A stretch of 64,000 nt of DNA from CAWGGS01 sp963822095 (GTDB lineage: Bacteria; Desulfobacterota; Desulfobulbia; Desulfobulbales; Desulfocapsaceae). The notes below the pieces were generated by a model, which worked only from the letters and a program-made list of their open reading frames with translations, ran no database searches and was not told the DNA's origin. How positions within the stretch are numbered: position 1 is the stretch's first letter; each line of letters begins with the position of its first letter. The translations under genes and the position numbers were made by a program. The stretch spans positions 1-64,000 of the forward strand of contig CAWGGS010000039.1 of NCBI GenBank assembly GCA_963822095.1, in the 5' to 3' direction. Positions 8,842 to 18,032 of the stretch are shown here, piece after piece.

Positions 8842-10503
8842 ATGCGAAAAATTTTCCCCCGGCTTCCCGATACTTGTGGGCAAGCGCTACAGAATCCAGA
8901 TGCATTCATTTCAAAACTTCTTCTGCTACTGATACTCCTGCTTATCCCCGCACATGACCTTTTTGCCAGCAGTGGCGGTAAGAGCTTTGCCATTGGCTCT
9001 CCTGCGACCAACCTTATCCCAAATCCCAAATTTTCCGGGAGCGGAGGAGAAAACGGAAAAACGACAGCCTCCACTCCTCGATTACCTTCCGGCTGGTCCA
9101 TCGGGGCGGGCGGGAAATTGCGCGATTCACGGTTCTGGCTGCCCCCCTCGGATGACCCGCCGAATCAAGCCATCGGAATAACCGGAGGACGGGATCGCCA
9201 GGGAATATGGACCACATCCTTGCCCGCCTGTAAACCGGGGACCACATATCGTTTTGAGGCAGAATTTTATCGCCCGGACCTCAAAGTTCCATACGCCTAT
9301 CCGGAGGTCCGCATCTGGGGTAAGTCCTTCAAACTCAATACGCATTGTACTGCCGGTCGCTTCCAACTCCTGCATGTCGATGTGGACATGCCCAAAAGGA
9401 CTTGCAATGATCGAAGTTTTTCTTTTATCAACATGAACCCTGGCGTTTCCTTCTGGATGCGAAGTCCAATCCTGAAGAAAAAGAAAAAAAGTTCCATGAG
9501 TCGGCAGGTTCCTCCCCCAATCGACTATTTCCCAATCGGCATATATGGGGCCACCGCCGCAAATCTTTCCCAGATCAAGGAGATGGGATTCAACAGCCCC
9601 GTAATCGAGTTGAGTACGACGAATGTATCAGCCTGCCTCGCCGAAAAACTGCACTGCACCCTTAGCGTCCCCCGGGATCCGAATAAATTGGCCGGAAGGT
9701 TGGATCTGGTAGAACCCCTTATCAAACAGGGACACTTTTCGTTTTATGTCAATGACGAGCCCGGAATTCATTCGTTTCCCGCTGAGAAAGCACACACTAT
9801 CCAACGCCTTTTGAAAAGCCGTTTCCCCATGAGTTTTACCAATATGGCCATTGTCCGTCCCCAGGTCATCCCCGACTATCAACAAGGAGCCGATTATTTT
9901 ATGCTCGACCAATATCCGGTTCCCAATATGCCGTTGATCTGGCTGTCGGACTCCATGGATAAAGCCGCAGCCTTTGTCGGCAGAAACCGGCTACAATCGG
10001 TTATCCAGGCCTTTGGTGGCCCAGAGTTTACCAAGGACGGCTGGCCGAGGGTGCCGACCTTTGAGGAGATGGACTGCCTGGCATTTCTATCGATCATCCA
10101 TGGCAGCAGGGGGGTCTATTTTTTCTCCTACCCGTACATCACCTCAACCGGGACCGGCCAAAACGACCTGAAACGGGTCGTCAGGCGACTCAACAGCCTT
10201 GAATCCTGGCTGCAGCAGGAGAATGATCCCGCAGTGCCGAAGATTACGATCCAATCAAGATACGGCTTCGATCCATCGGGCCGACCCGCCATCCATTGTG
10301 CCTCAAAACAACAGTATGGGACCAGGATGCTGCTCTGCGTCAATACAATCAGGAATCCGGTTGAAACGGAGGTGACAACCCCCTGGAAGGATATACGTAC
10401 CTGGAGGGAATACTTCAGCGGCGAGGCCTATTTTTCCGCCGAGGGAATTGTGCACCTTCGTTTCTCGCCCCTTGAAGTGAAGGTCCTCCTCGAGGCTATG
10501 TGA
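8842..10503 (+). CDS. Secreted glycoside-hydrolase-like protein, function unknown
   Basis: 553 residues from the ATG at 8842, chosen because GAGG lies 7 bases upstream; TTG-ATG codons at 8824-8829 are alternatives. A hydrophobic stretch (LLLLLILLLIPAHDLFAS, about residues 26-43) acts as a signal sequence. Residues 55-220 look like a beta-sandwich carbohydrate-binding module. From about 225 the pattern resembles a TIM barrel of the glycoside hydrolase superfamily (FPIGIYG at its start, FYVNDEPG with adjacent acidic residues, DYFMLDQYP, HGSRGVYFFSYPY). I do not recognise a numbered GH family, so the substrate is unknown. It could be a T2SS substrate, given its neighbours, but this is inference. 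Confidence 0.65.
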   Translation: MRKIFPRLPDTCGQALQNPDAFISKLLLLLILLLIPAHDLFASSGGKSFAIGSPATNLIPNPKFSGSGGENGKTTASTPRLPSGWSIGAGGKLRDSRFWLPPSDDPPNQAIGITGGRDRQGIWTTSLPACKPGTTYRFEAEFYRPDLKVPYAYPEVRIWGKSFKLNTHCTAGRFQLLHVDVDMPKRTCNDRSFSFINMNPGVSFWMRSPILKKKKKSSMSRQVPPPIDYFPIGIYGATAANLSQIKEMGFNSPVIELSTTNVSACLAEKLHCTLSVPRDPNKLAGRLDLVEPLIKQGHFSFYVNDEPGIHSFPAEKAHTIQRLLKSRFPMSFTNMAIVRPQVIPDYQQGADYFMLDQYPVPNMPLIWLSDSMDKAAAFVGRNRLQSVIQAFGGPEFTKDGWPRVPTFEEMDCLAFLSIIHGSRGVYFFSYPYITSTGTGQNDLKRVVRRLNSLESWLQQENDPAVPKITIQSRYGFDPSGRPAIHCASKQQYGTRMLLCVNTIRNPVETEVTTPWKDIRTWREYFSGEAYFSAEGIVHLRFSPLEVKVLLEAM

Positions 10504-10513
10504 GAGAACCCGA

Positions 10514-12523
10514 TTATTTTCCGTAGCGAAGCATCAGCATCGTAATATCGTCCGACTGTACCGCACCGTCGGCAAAATTTTGCACGGACGCCTCTATGTT
10601 GTGAATCGTCTCTTGTATCGGTAGACCTTCGCCCATAGTCTGCGCCAGCTCTTTTTTGAGCCTCTCCTCTGAGAAAAACTCCTCCTTGGTATTCATGGCC
10701 TCAACCACACCATCAGTGTAGAGAAACAGGCTGTCAAACGGGGCAAGCGTCAGACTCTCACAGGTGTACGAAAGCCCGGGCATGACGCCGGCAACGAGTG
10801 ATTTGGCCCGTGGCAACCATTCCACATCACCATTTCGTTTCACCAAAAGCGGAGGATTGTGCCCGGCATTGGCATAAAAGACTTCACCGCTTGCAGTATC
10901 AAGGAAGCCGCAAAAGAGGCTGACAAACATACAGGCATCGTTTCCGGAGGCCAGATCATCGTTGACCTGGGAAAGAATGACATCCGGCATGACACCCTCT
11001 TTGGCCGTGGACTTGATCATGGTCTTGGTTACCGCCATGAAGAGCGACGCCGGGACCCCCTTCCCCGACACATCGCCTATGATAAAACAGAGGATCTGCT
11101 CATTGATCTGGAAAAAATCGTAGAAATCCCCTCCGACTTCCCGCGCAGGGGTAATAAGGGCATAGAGGTCGAACTCGTCACGGTCCGGAAAGGGTGGGAA
11201 AATCTTGGGCAGAATCGACATCTGGATATCATGGGCAATCTTCAACTCGCTTTCGATCCGTTCTCTGGCCGCCATACTTTCGCCAAGGCGCTTGATGTGA
11301 TCCTGCAACGAATCTTGCATCATCTTAAAATCATACGTCAAAAGACCAACCTCGTCCTGATTCTTTCTGCGGGGAAGGTCCACTGCAAAATTTCCCTTGG
11401 CGATTTTTTCCGTGGCAACGGCCAGGTTATGCAGGGGCGTTGTGATACTTTTTGCTATGACTGCAACAACCACCGTCAGGATCAGGATGCCCGCAAGCCC
11501 GATCCCGGCCATTGTCGCCGTGAGAATCCGAATATCCGCCAGCAGCTCGTTTTTGGGAAAGATAAGGCCAAGGGACCAACCAACAGCGGGCAGTGGAGTA
11601 TAATAGAGCCAGCCCCGGACGCCGGTCACGGAGGATGTATAGGGAATAAAACCGGATTCTCCATGGATCATCTTTCGACCTAACATCCGAAGTTCCTTGC
11701 TTTTTTTGGCCTCGGCAAGGCTGAATATGGATTCGTTCATGATGATTTTCTGCAACGGATGGGCCAGAAAGGTCCCGTTACGTGACAGCAAAAATCCATA
11801 ACCGGTCTTTAATACCTTTATCGATGCAACGATATCCGTCAAACGACTGAGCGCTATATCGGCCGTTACAACACCCACAAACTGTCGCTTGTGGTTTTCC
11901 CATCGATAGAAAGGAACGGAATACGTTGCCATCAACATGTTTCCGCCTCCTTTGTCATAATAGGGCTCACTCCAGACGCTTCTCCTCAGTTCGCGGGGAA
12001 TCTGAAACCAATCCTGCCTGGAGCAATCATATTCGTCGTAAAGATTGACAAAACCTGTGGATCTCCCACTGCGATGAAAATAGGGAGCATAGTTCTCATG
12101 GGAAAAGATGTTTTCTCCGGGAGCAAAGGCCACGGTGGAACCCATGATATCGGGGTTTGTAATTACCGATGTCATGATGGCATCCCGAAGCTGGCGGTCG
12201 GAGAAGGTAAACGACTCCAGGTTCCCAGCCATGGTGTCGGTTACCGCCATAACCGAAAAAATCGCCGTCTCCACCCGACCGGAAACGGCGGCAGCCATGT
12301 TCATGGCCTGGTTTCTCATCTTCTCCTGGAAAAGCCCACGGATCCGATAATAATTATAGCCAAGCGTCACTGTAAAAATCAGTACGCTGCAGAGGGAAAG
12401 AAGAAATATCAATCGAAAGGCTAGCCTGCGGTGCCATACAATCCGGCCACCTGCGGCAGCAGGTGCCGATTGACCGTCTGCAAAGCAATCAGATTGAATG
12501 TTTGCTTTATTCCCCACCTTCAT
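10514..12523 (-). CDS. Membrane Cache-HAMP-PP2C phosphatase (RsbU/SpoIIE type)
   Basis: 669 residues: an N-terminal membrane helix (about 33-56), a periplasmic double-Cache sensor (about 65-325), a second helix (about 335-358), HAMP (about 360-412), a short coiled coil and a C-terminal PP2C/SpoIIE phosphatase domain (about 440-668). The last has the EVGGDFYDFF and IGDVSGKGVPASLFM metal-binding motifs. Such phosphatases dephosphorylate a phosphorylated STAS anti-anti-sigma protein in partner-switch circuits. The matching STAS and RsbW-like genes lie just upstream on the same strand. The ATG has AGGAGAG upstream and overlaps the end of the binding-protein gene by 17 bases, indicating coupling. 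Confidence 0.93.
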   Translation of the reverse strand: MKVGNKANIQSDCFADGQSAPAAAGGRIVWHRRLAFRLIFLLSLCSVLIFTVTLGYNYYRIRGLFQEKMRNQAMNMAAAVSGRVETAIFSVMAVTDTMAGNLESFTFSDRQLRDAIMTSVITNPDIMGSTVAFAPGENIFSHENYAPYFHRSGRSTGFVNLYDEYDCSRQDWFQIPRELRRSVWSEPYYDKGGGNMLMATYSVPFYRWENHKRQFVGVVTADIALSRLTDIVASIKVLKTGYGFLLSRNGTFLAHPLQKIIMNESIFSLAEAKKSKELRMLGRKMIHGESGFIPYTSSVTGVRGWLYYTPLPAVGWSLGLIFPKNELLADIRILTATMAGIGLAGILILTVVVAVIAKSITTPLHNLAVATEKIAKGNFAVDLPRRKNQDEVGLLTYDFKMMQDSLQDHIKRLGESMAARERIESELKIAHDIQMSILPKIFPPFPDRDEFDLYALITPAREVGGDFYDFFQINEQILCFIIGDVSGKGVPASLFMAVTKTMIKSTAKEGVMPDVILSQVNDDLASGNDACMFVSLFCGFLDTASGEVFYANAGHNPPLLVKRNGDVEWLPRAKSLVAGVMPGLSYTCESLTLAPFDSLFLYTDGVVEAMNTKEEFFSEERLKKELAQTMGEGLPIQETIHNIEASVQNFADGAVQSDDITMLMLRYGK

Positions 12524-13490
12524 TCTCTCCTATGAATTGCTGATAATCCGGAATGTTGCCAATCAAACCGAGATTTTTCAACAACCCGGACGCCTCTTTA
12601 AAATCCGAAAGGCCTATCTTATGGGAAGACGTTCGGGATCCATCGGAAAGAATCAGATCCCGCATCCTCTCAAGCATCCATTGTTGATGGATCCTATTGG
12701 CTGAAATCCCCGCTTCCTGCATTGCAGCCAAGACGATGTCCAGAGCTTCATGCATATGCTCAAAGGCATACTGCCAACCCTCAAAGGAGGCTTCGGCAAA
12801 AGCGTGCATCAGCTTTGGATTCTTCTTATAGGCGGACTCAAGAACGTAGATCCCGTCTTCCGGTAAATTCACCCCGTATCGGTCAAGGGGAAACACCTCC
12901 AGCTCATCGGGATCAATGCCGGAGTTGATAATGGTATGATATTCGTTGTACCACATGGCCGATGCGACATCCACACCTCCTCGAAGGAAAAGGTTGACCG
13001 TATACGACTGAGGTATCTCCCGTACGTGGAGATGATAACGCAGAAAAAAAGCCCGAGGAGGTATGGCAAAATCACCCCCCCAGAGTCCCACCTTTTTCCC
13101 GTTCATATCCGAAGGCTTTTGAATACCGCTATTCCTCTTGGCAACCAGCATCATTGATGACCGGGGAATCACCTGGCTGAGATGAACAAGAGGAACCCCA
13201 TGAACCTTCAGCTGTATGGCAGTTGAAAGCCAGAGGAGGGCTATATCGGCCTTCCCGGTCTTCAGATATTCTGAGGCCGACTGGCCCGGACCACCTTCCA
13301 GGATGGTCACATCCATACCGTGACGTTGATATATTCCCTTTTTTTGAGCGACATAATAGCCGGCAAACTGCGCCTGGGGACTCCAGAGCGGGATAAAGGA
13401 TAAGGAGACCCGAGGGGATTGTGCATGCGCCCATCCAACCGGAAGGGCGCATGCCAGAACAATAAGCAGAATAACAGTAGTCCTCGTCAT
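12507..13490 (-). CDS. NMT1/THI5-type periplasmic substrate-binding protein
   Basis: 327 residues with a classic signal peptide (cleavage near WAHA/QS, about residue 23). The mature protein matches the ABC transporter binding proteins of the NMT1/THI5/SsuA fold: VSLSFIPLWSPQAQFAGYYVAQKKGIYQ at the start (positions 28-55), a gating GGPGQS loop, DIALLWLS and GKKVGLWGG. Members bind thiamine precursors, riboflavin, sulfonates or other small molecules; the ligand here is unknown. No ABC ATPase or permease is nearby. Instead it is coupled by ATGA to an RsbW kinase gene upstream and overlaps the RsbU phosphatase downstream, suggesting a sensory rather than a transport role. Confidence 0.88.
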   Translation of the reverse strand: MTRTTVILLIVLACALPVGWAHAQSPRVSLSFIPLWSPQAQFAGYYVAQKKGIYQRHGMDVTILEGGPGQSASEYLKTGKADIALLWLSTAIQLKVHGVPLVHLSQVIPRSSMMLVAKRNSGIQKPSDMNGKKVGLWGGDFAIPPRAFFLRYHLHVREIPQSYTVNLFLRGGVDVASAMWYNEYHTIINSGIDPDELEVFPLDRYGVNLPEDGIYVLESAYKKNPKLMHAFAEASFEGWQYAFEHMHEALDIVLAAMQEAGISANRIHQQWMLERMRDLILSDGSRTSSHKIGLSDFKEASGLLKNLGLIGNIPDYQQFIGENEGGE

Positions 13491-13930
13491 GTGTCTGGTA
13501 TGTCCTCCTCGCCTTTTTTCCCATAGAGAGTCAAGCAGAGAATGTTTCTGTCATTTTTTCTGGAATATTCAGCTTGATCGGTGAAATGCCTGATGAAATG
13601 GACCCCAAGCCCTCCGATATGCCTCTGTTCAATATCCGACAGGACGTCGGGATCGGGAAGCAAAAGGGGATTAAAAGCGGGCCCGTTATCTGATATCTCC
13701 ACCACAAACGCATCATCCTTTGCTAAACAGGTTATCTTGACCTCTCCATTCCCTTCAGGAAAGGTATGGCTACAGATATTGATAAACGCCTCCTCCGCGG
13801 CAAGTAAGAGTCCTTCCCGTTTTCCGGGGCTTAGAACCGACTCGGAATGCTGGGAGATAAAAGCGATTGCGTCTGCCAGGCTATCCGGTATCGCCTGCAG
13901 GCTGAGGGCCGAAAGTGCCATGTCTCTCAA
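13487..13930 (-). CDS. RsbW-type anti-sigma serine kinase (HATPase)
   Basis: 147 residues, the typical size of RsbW/SpoIIAB-like kinases. The N box is intact (LLAAEEAFINICSH, with Glu and Asn), as are the DxGxxF motif (SDNGPAFNP) and the glycine box (HIGGLGVHFIRHF). In partner switching such a kinase phosphorylates and inactivates a STAS protein and binds a sigma factor or other target when free. It is linked by ATGA overlaps to the STAS gene upstream and the binding-protein gene downstream. No sigma factor gene is visible in the window, so its output target is unknown. Confidence 0.92.
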   Translation of the reverse strand: MRDMALSALSLQAIPDSLADAIAFISQHSESVLSPGKREGLLLAAEEAFINICSHTFPEGNGEVKITCLAKDDAFVVEISDNGPAFNPLLLPDPDVLSDIEQRHIGGLGVHFIRHFTDQAEYSRKNDRNILCLTLYGKKGEEDIPDT

Positions 13931-14262
13931 TCGACCGCGGCAATTGCCGCCGAAACAGAGTCATAAAGAGTGAATATGCTGCAGAAGCCCGAAATATCAA
14001 ACACCTCCTTCACCGTCCCGCAGGCCCCGGCCAGAAGTACCTGCCCCCCCTTGCTTTTCAACGACTTGGCCGTGGCCAGTATCACCCTGAGACCGGCGCT
14101 GCTTATATAGTCAAGCCCGCCGAAGTCAAGTATCAGGCGGGAATCCTCACCATCGAGCGCGTCCTGTATTGCCGCCTCATATTCTGAAGCCGTCAATGCA
14201 TCAATCCTTCCAAACACGGCAACAACCGGTGTTCCGTCGATTTTTTTGCTCTGAATTTCCAT
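13927..14262 (-). CDS. STAS-domain anti-anti-sigma factor
   Basis: 111 residues, a single STAS domain. The phosphorylation site is the serine of the ISSAGLRVIL motif (about residue 58), preceded by LDFGGLDYISS as in SpoIIAA/RsbV. It is the expected substrate of the RsbW-like kinase and the PP2C phosphatase encoded downstream. It begins 74 bases after the FAD-subunit stop of the molybdenum hydroxylase, the only sizeable gap in the ten-gene run, so an internal promoter is possible here. Confidence 0.95.
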   Translation of the reverse strand: MEIQSKKIDGTPVVAVFGRIDALTASEYEAAIQDALDGEDSRLILDFGGLDYISSAGLRVILATAKSLKSKGGQVLLAGACGTVKEVFDISGFCSIFTLYDSVSAAIAAVD

Positions 14263-14336
14263 TTTTCCCTCAGTCGTCTTTAAATGTGGAATTATTTATT
14301 TGAAAGCCTCTTTGGTCCGAACCGATCTTGAATGCA

Positions 14337-15191
14337 TTATCCACCACTTCGGGGGGCATCAAGAAAACAGGCCAGAAGCCCAACTGCCAGCATCCGTCTA
14401 TATTCCGCCGTAGCCCGAATATCATCGATGGGTGCAAGGGATGCCTGGGTTGCAAGGATCGATTTTTTTACCGATCCCTGGTCAAGACGTGACCCAATAA
14501 CCGCCTGCTCCGCCTCCACCGAACGAGCCACCGTCGGAGCGACACTGCCCCAGGCAAAACGCGCCTCAGACACCTTGCCGTCACCGGAGAACCGGAGCAT
14601 ACCGCAGAAGCTGGCAACCGCGATTGCCAGGGATTTGCGTCGGCCCACCTTTTCAAAATGCCAGGCCTCGGACCCATCCGCTGAAGGAATCCGGATCTCC
14701 ATGATGAGTTCATTGGGCAGTAAATCCGTCTTTCCAGGACCTCTAATAAACTCATCTATAGGGAGAATCCTGGTGCCGACGTGCGAGACCAGCACCAAAC
14801 GGGCCCGCATAACGTACAAGGCGGGTAACGAGTCGGCCGCCGGCGAAGCGGTCTGGATATTGCCGCCGATGGTGGCCATGTTTCTCAAAGCCGGGCCGCC
14901 GATAGTTGCTGCTGCAGTTGCAAGAGGCGGGGCATGGGTTTTAACCAGGGGATGGGAGACAATCCTTGCAAAAGGGGTGGCAGCACCTAGCACCAGTTCT
15001 CCTTTTTGAAAACCAATCCCACCGAGTTCATCGATTCTCGAAAGCAGCATCAACGGCGATGGGTCCACCTCGCCCATCGCTCGCTGCCTGACCAACAGGT
15101 CGGTCCCCCCGGACATCGGTCGAATACCGGGAATCCTTTCCATCAGGCTCAGCGCCTCGGAGAGGTGAGAAGGTGAGAACACCTCTGTCAT
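14337..15191 (-). CDS. Molybdenum hydroxylase FAD-binding subunit (CoxM/XdhB family)
   Basis: 284 residues from the ATG at 15191, which overlaps the iron-sulfur subunit stop as ATGA; longer starts would run into that gene. It is a PCMH-type FAD domain with GIRPMSGGTDLLVRQR near the start, and the ATIGGPALRNMATIGGN block (about residues 100-118) that binds the FAD diphosphate. This is followed by a CO dehydrogenase flavoprotein C-terminal domain. It passes electrons from the two [2Fe-2S] clusters to an acceptor. The complete three-subunit enzyme is encoded here (large, FeS, FAD). Confidence 0.93.
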   Translation of the reverse strand: MTEVFSPSHLSEALSLMERIPGIRPMSGGTDLLVRQRAMGEVDPSPLMLLSRIDELGGIGFQKGELVLGAATPFARIVSHPLVKTHAPPLATAAATIGGPALRNMATIGGNIQTASPAADSLPALYVMRARLVLVSHVGTRILPIDEFIRGPGKTDLLPNELIMEIRIPSADGSEAWHFEKVGRRKSLAIAVASFCGMLRFSGDGKVSEARFAWGSVAPTVARSVEAEQAVIGSRLDQGSVKKSILATQASLAPIDDIRATAEYRRMLAVGLLACFLDAPRSGG

Positions 15192-15667
15192 GCTTTGTCC
15201 CTTTTCTCGGCAATGATGGCTCCCGCCCGAGCCACTGCATCGACAATCTTGACATATCCGGTACAGCGGCAAAGATTGCCGCTCAGCGCGACCTTTATCG
15301 CCTCACGATCCATCTGCTGCGTGTCTTTCAGCAAAGGCAGAGCCGAAAGTTCCATACCCGGGGTACAGTACCCGCACTGGACCGCTCCCTGTTCGACGAA
15401 AGCCTCCATTAAAATGCCGCCCTCCTCCGTACTCGTCAGGCCTTCGACGGTGGTAATCTCGGCACCGTCGATCTGGGCTGCAATCATCAGGCAGGACAGT
15501 CGTGTCTCGCCGTCGATCAAAATAGTGCAGGCCCCACATTCACCGGACCCACAGCTCTCTTTGGTTCCGGTAAGCCCCAGGTCCTCCCGCAGGATATCGA
15601 CAACCCTTCTGTCCGGCGGAGCGGAAACCGTGACAGGCTTGCCGTTGAGTCTAAACGTGAGCATCAT
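15188..15667 (-). CDS. Molybdenum hydroxylase [2Fe-2S] subunit (CoxS/XdhC family)
   Basis: 159 residues with two [2Fe-2S] domains. The N-terminal plant-type ferredoxin motif is CGSGECGACTIL (about residues 39-50) with a fourth Cys in RLSCL. The C-terminal helical domain has CGYCTPGM and CRCTGY. All eight ligand cysteines are present, so it should be functional. It relays electrons from the molybdenum centre to the FAD subunit. It overlaps the large-subunit gene by 17 bases and has GAGG 8 bases before its first ATG. Confidence 0.96.
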   Translation of the reverse strand: MMLTFRLNGKPVTVSAPPDRRVVDILREDLGLTGTKESCGSGECGACTILIDGETRLSCLMIAAQIDGAEITTVEGLTSTEEGGILMEAFVEQGAVQCGYCTPGMELSALPLLKDTQQMDREAIKVALSGNLCRCTGYVKIVDAVARAGAIIAEKRDKA

Positions 15668-18032
15668 ATAAAAATCCTCGTGCCGTCATCACCTTACAAG
15701 GTGTTAGCGGAGCGTCATAGAGCCGAATACCGCAGGCAACGGCAAGTGCATTGGCCACCGCCGGCAATGGTCCGTTCAGGGCCACCTCACCGACACCTTT
15801 CATACCAAACGGCCCGGTTGATTCGTGCCCTTGATAAGGAATTGATAGTATATCGGGGACATCCAACGAACCGGGAATCAGATACGTGCTTAAATCCTTC
15901 GAGAGAGGTTTTCCCTCCCGCAGCTGATAGTCTTCCATCAGAGCGTAACCCAAACCCTGGGCGACACCTCCTTGAATCTGTTGGTTGAAGGTACCAGGGT
16001 TAATAATGCTGCCGCCGTCGGTTACGGCAAGATAATCACAGACGGATATGCCACCGGTAACCAGATCGACCTCGATCCTGGCCAGGTGGGCGCCATAGGA
16101 AAAGATCAGATGTGGAAAACCGATAAAAAAACCTCTCGAAGTATCCGGAACTTCCGTGCACACCGGGGCAACAAAATGCCCGATGCAGATCCTCTCCTCG
16201 GATTGCATGAAGGAGGCAATTTTTTCAAGGCCTATCGTATCCCCCGTTACACTATGAACGATACTTCCCTGGTCGAGCCTCAGATCTCGGTCGTTGTCGA
16301 TAAAAAACAGAAGACCGGCCCGGTTGATCAGCCGGTCTCGCATCTCCTCACAGGCCTTAATAAGCGCATTGCCGAAAGTATAGGTGGTCCGCCCAGCCGA
16401 CGACGACCCCGAAGGATAGGCAGTCGCGGTATCCGGTTGCCTGAGCTTCAGAGATGAGGGTGGCTGGTTCAGAATATGCCCTGCAATCTGCAGAAAGGCG
16501 GTTGAATTCCCCTGTCCCATATCGCTTACCGCATTATGGATGACAATCTCACCTTTTTCGGTAAGCTCGACTTTGGCAATGGCGGCATCGCGAACCTTGC
16601 CCCCATAACCGGCGGCATTGAATACGGCGGCAAGTCCCACCCCGCGTCGTGTCCGAGGCGGAGCCTGGTCCTGCCAGGCCCTTCGAGATCGCCAAAGCTC
16701 ATGCTCTTCGAGCGTCTCGAGACACCCCCCGATGTCTGTGGAGGTGGTCAGCCGAATTCCTGCGCAATTGGTGTCCCCCTGTACCAGTGCGTTTTTTCTT
16801 CGTAACAGCAAGGGATCCATTCCGAGCCGCTCAGCCAGCACATCCATCATCGACTCAAAGGCGAAACTGACCTGGCAGACTCCAAAGGCCCGCATAGCCC
16901 CTGCCGCAGGTTTGTTGGTAAAGACGCATTTCCCTTCAATCAGGGTATGTGGAATCCGGTACGGCCCGCCGGCATGCTCCATACCCAGCTCCATGACTTC
17001 GCCGCCCAGATGGGCGTAGGCGCCGGTATCATAAACCAGGCGGCAATGAAGGGCGTGCAGAGTTCCGTTTTTTGCGGCTCCAAGCCGATAGTGCATGCTG
17101 CAGGGATGTCGCTTGTAACCTGCGGCCATGCTCTCTTCGCGGTCCCATTGCATTTTGACCGGCCTCCCCTCAGTGTGAAGGGCGGCAAGCCCTAACAGGC
17201 ATTGCACCGTCGCCCCATCCTTGCCCCCAAATCCCCCTCCCAGGCTGGGACTGATGATCCGGATTCCGGCGGGAGGCAGTCCCAACGCATCACCTATTTC
17301 AAAGCGGTCCCGGAAGGGCGACTGGGTGGAAACAATCATTGTCAGGCTCCCGTCCGGCTCCCGCCAGGCGACCCCGTTCTCCGTCTCCAGAAAGGCATGG
17401 GCCTGGGCCTGGGTCGTGAAACTGCCTTCCACCACCACCTCACAGGCCGAAAGCTCTTGCTGCGCCTCTCCCTTTCTGATAACCGCGTCCATCAGAAGAT
17501 TGCCCGGCATCGCCTCATGGAGAAGCGGCACTCCTTCGGCCATTGCCTGTTCGGGATCAAAAAGCGGTGGAAGTTCGTCGATATCGAAGGCAACCTGCGA
17601 GACGGCCCGTTGCAGAATCTCCTTTTCTTCTGCAATCACCAACGCGATGGGATCTTCCGCACAGAGAATGTGATTGTCGACCAAAACCGGCATATCTTTA
17701 TGGACGATTCCCTGACGGTTGCTGCCGGTAACATCCCTGGCGGTCAGCACGGCAAGCACCCCGGGAATTGCCAAAGCCTGTGTTGAGTCTACACCCAGAA
17801 GTCGGCCATGGGGTACTCCGGCCCGAACAGCTGCCGCCCAGACCAGACCATCCGGGTAGTAATCGGCAGCGAACTTCTCCCGGCCTTCCGCCTTATCAGC
17901 TGCATCACCCCGGGGAAAGGAGCTCCCAATGACAGACGAGCCCTCTTCCATCACCACCTCCCGGAATCCAACGTGAAAATCATCGACCATACTATCTGGG
18001 CCACCCTTTTCTCCCGTTTTTTGTAAGGTCAT
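15651..18032 (-). CDS. Molybdenum hydroxylase molybdopterin-binding large subunit (XdhA-like)
   Basis: 793 residues, the normal length for the large subunit of xanthine dehydrogenase-family enzymes. The N-terminal hammerhead domain (about residues 45-160) is followed by the molybdopterin domain with SPSLGGGFGGKDG, AMRAFGVCQ and the catalytic Glu in KGVGEVAL near the C-terminus. The family hydroxylates purines, aldehydes, nicotinate and other heterocycles; the AMRAFG segment excludes a CO dehydrogenase (no VAYRCSFR loop). The exact substrate cannot be told. It overlaps the upstream hisC-like stop as ATGA. As selC is also in the window, a Se-dependent form is conceivable but not shown. Confidence 0.92.
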   Translation of the reverse strand: MTLQKTGEKGGPDSMVDDFHVGFREVVMEEGSSVIGSSFPRGDAADKAEGREKFAADYYPDGLVWAAAVRAGVPHGRLLGVDSTQALAIPGVLAVLTARDVTGSNRQGIVHKDMPVLVDNHILCAEDPIALVIAEEKEILQRAVSQVAFDIDELPPLFDPEQAMAEGVPLLHEAMPGNLLMDAVIRKGEAQQELSACEVVVEGSFTTQAQAHAFLETENGVAWREPDGSLTMIVSTQSPFRDRFEIGDALGLPPAGIRIISPSLGGGFGGKDGATVQCLLGLAALHTEGRPVKMQWDREESMAAGYKRHPCSMHYRLGAAKNGTLHALHCRLVYDTGAYAHLGGEVMELGMEHAGGPYRIPHTLIEGKCVFTNKPAAGAMRAFGVCQVSFAFESMMDVLAERLGMDPLLLRRKNALVQGDTNCAGIRLTTSTDIGGCLETLEEHELWRSRRAWQDQAPPRTRRGVGLAAVFNAAGYGGKVRDAAIAKVELTEKGEIVIHNAVSDMGQGNSTAFLQIAGHILNQPPSSLKLRQPDTATAYPSGSSSAGRTTYTFGNALIKACEEMRDRLINRAGLLFFIDNDRDLRLDQGSIVHSVTGDTIGLEKIASFMQSEERICIGHFVAPVCTEVPDTSRGFFIGFPHLIFSYGAHLARIEVDLVTGGISVCDYLAVTDGGSIINPGTFNQQIQGGVAQGLGYALMEDYQLREGKPLSKDLSTYLIPGSLDVPDILSIPYQGHESTGPFGMKGVGEVALNGPLPAVANALAVACGIRLYDAPLTPCKVMTARGFLYDAHV

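Noticed and set aside
10859..11683. 274-codon plus-strand frame opposite the phosphatase gene
   Set aside because: Antisense shadow of a high-confidence gene; no protein family.
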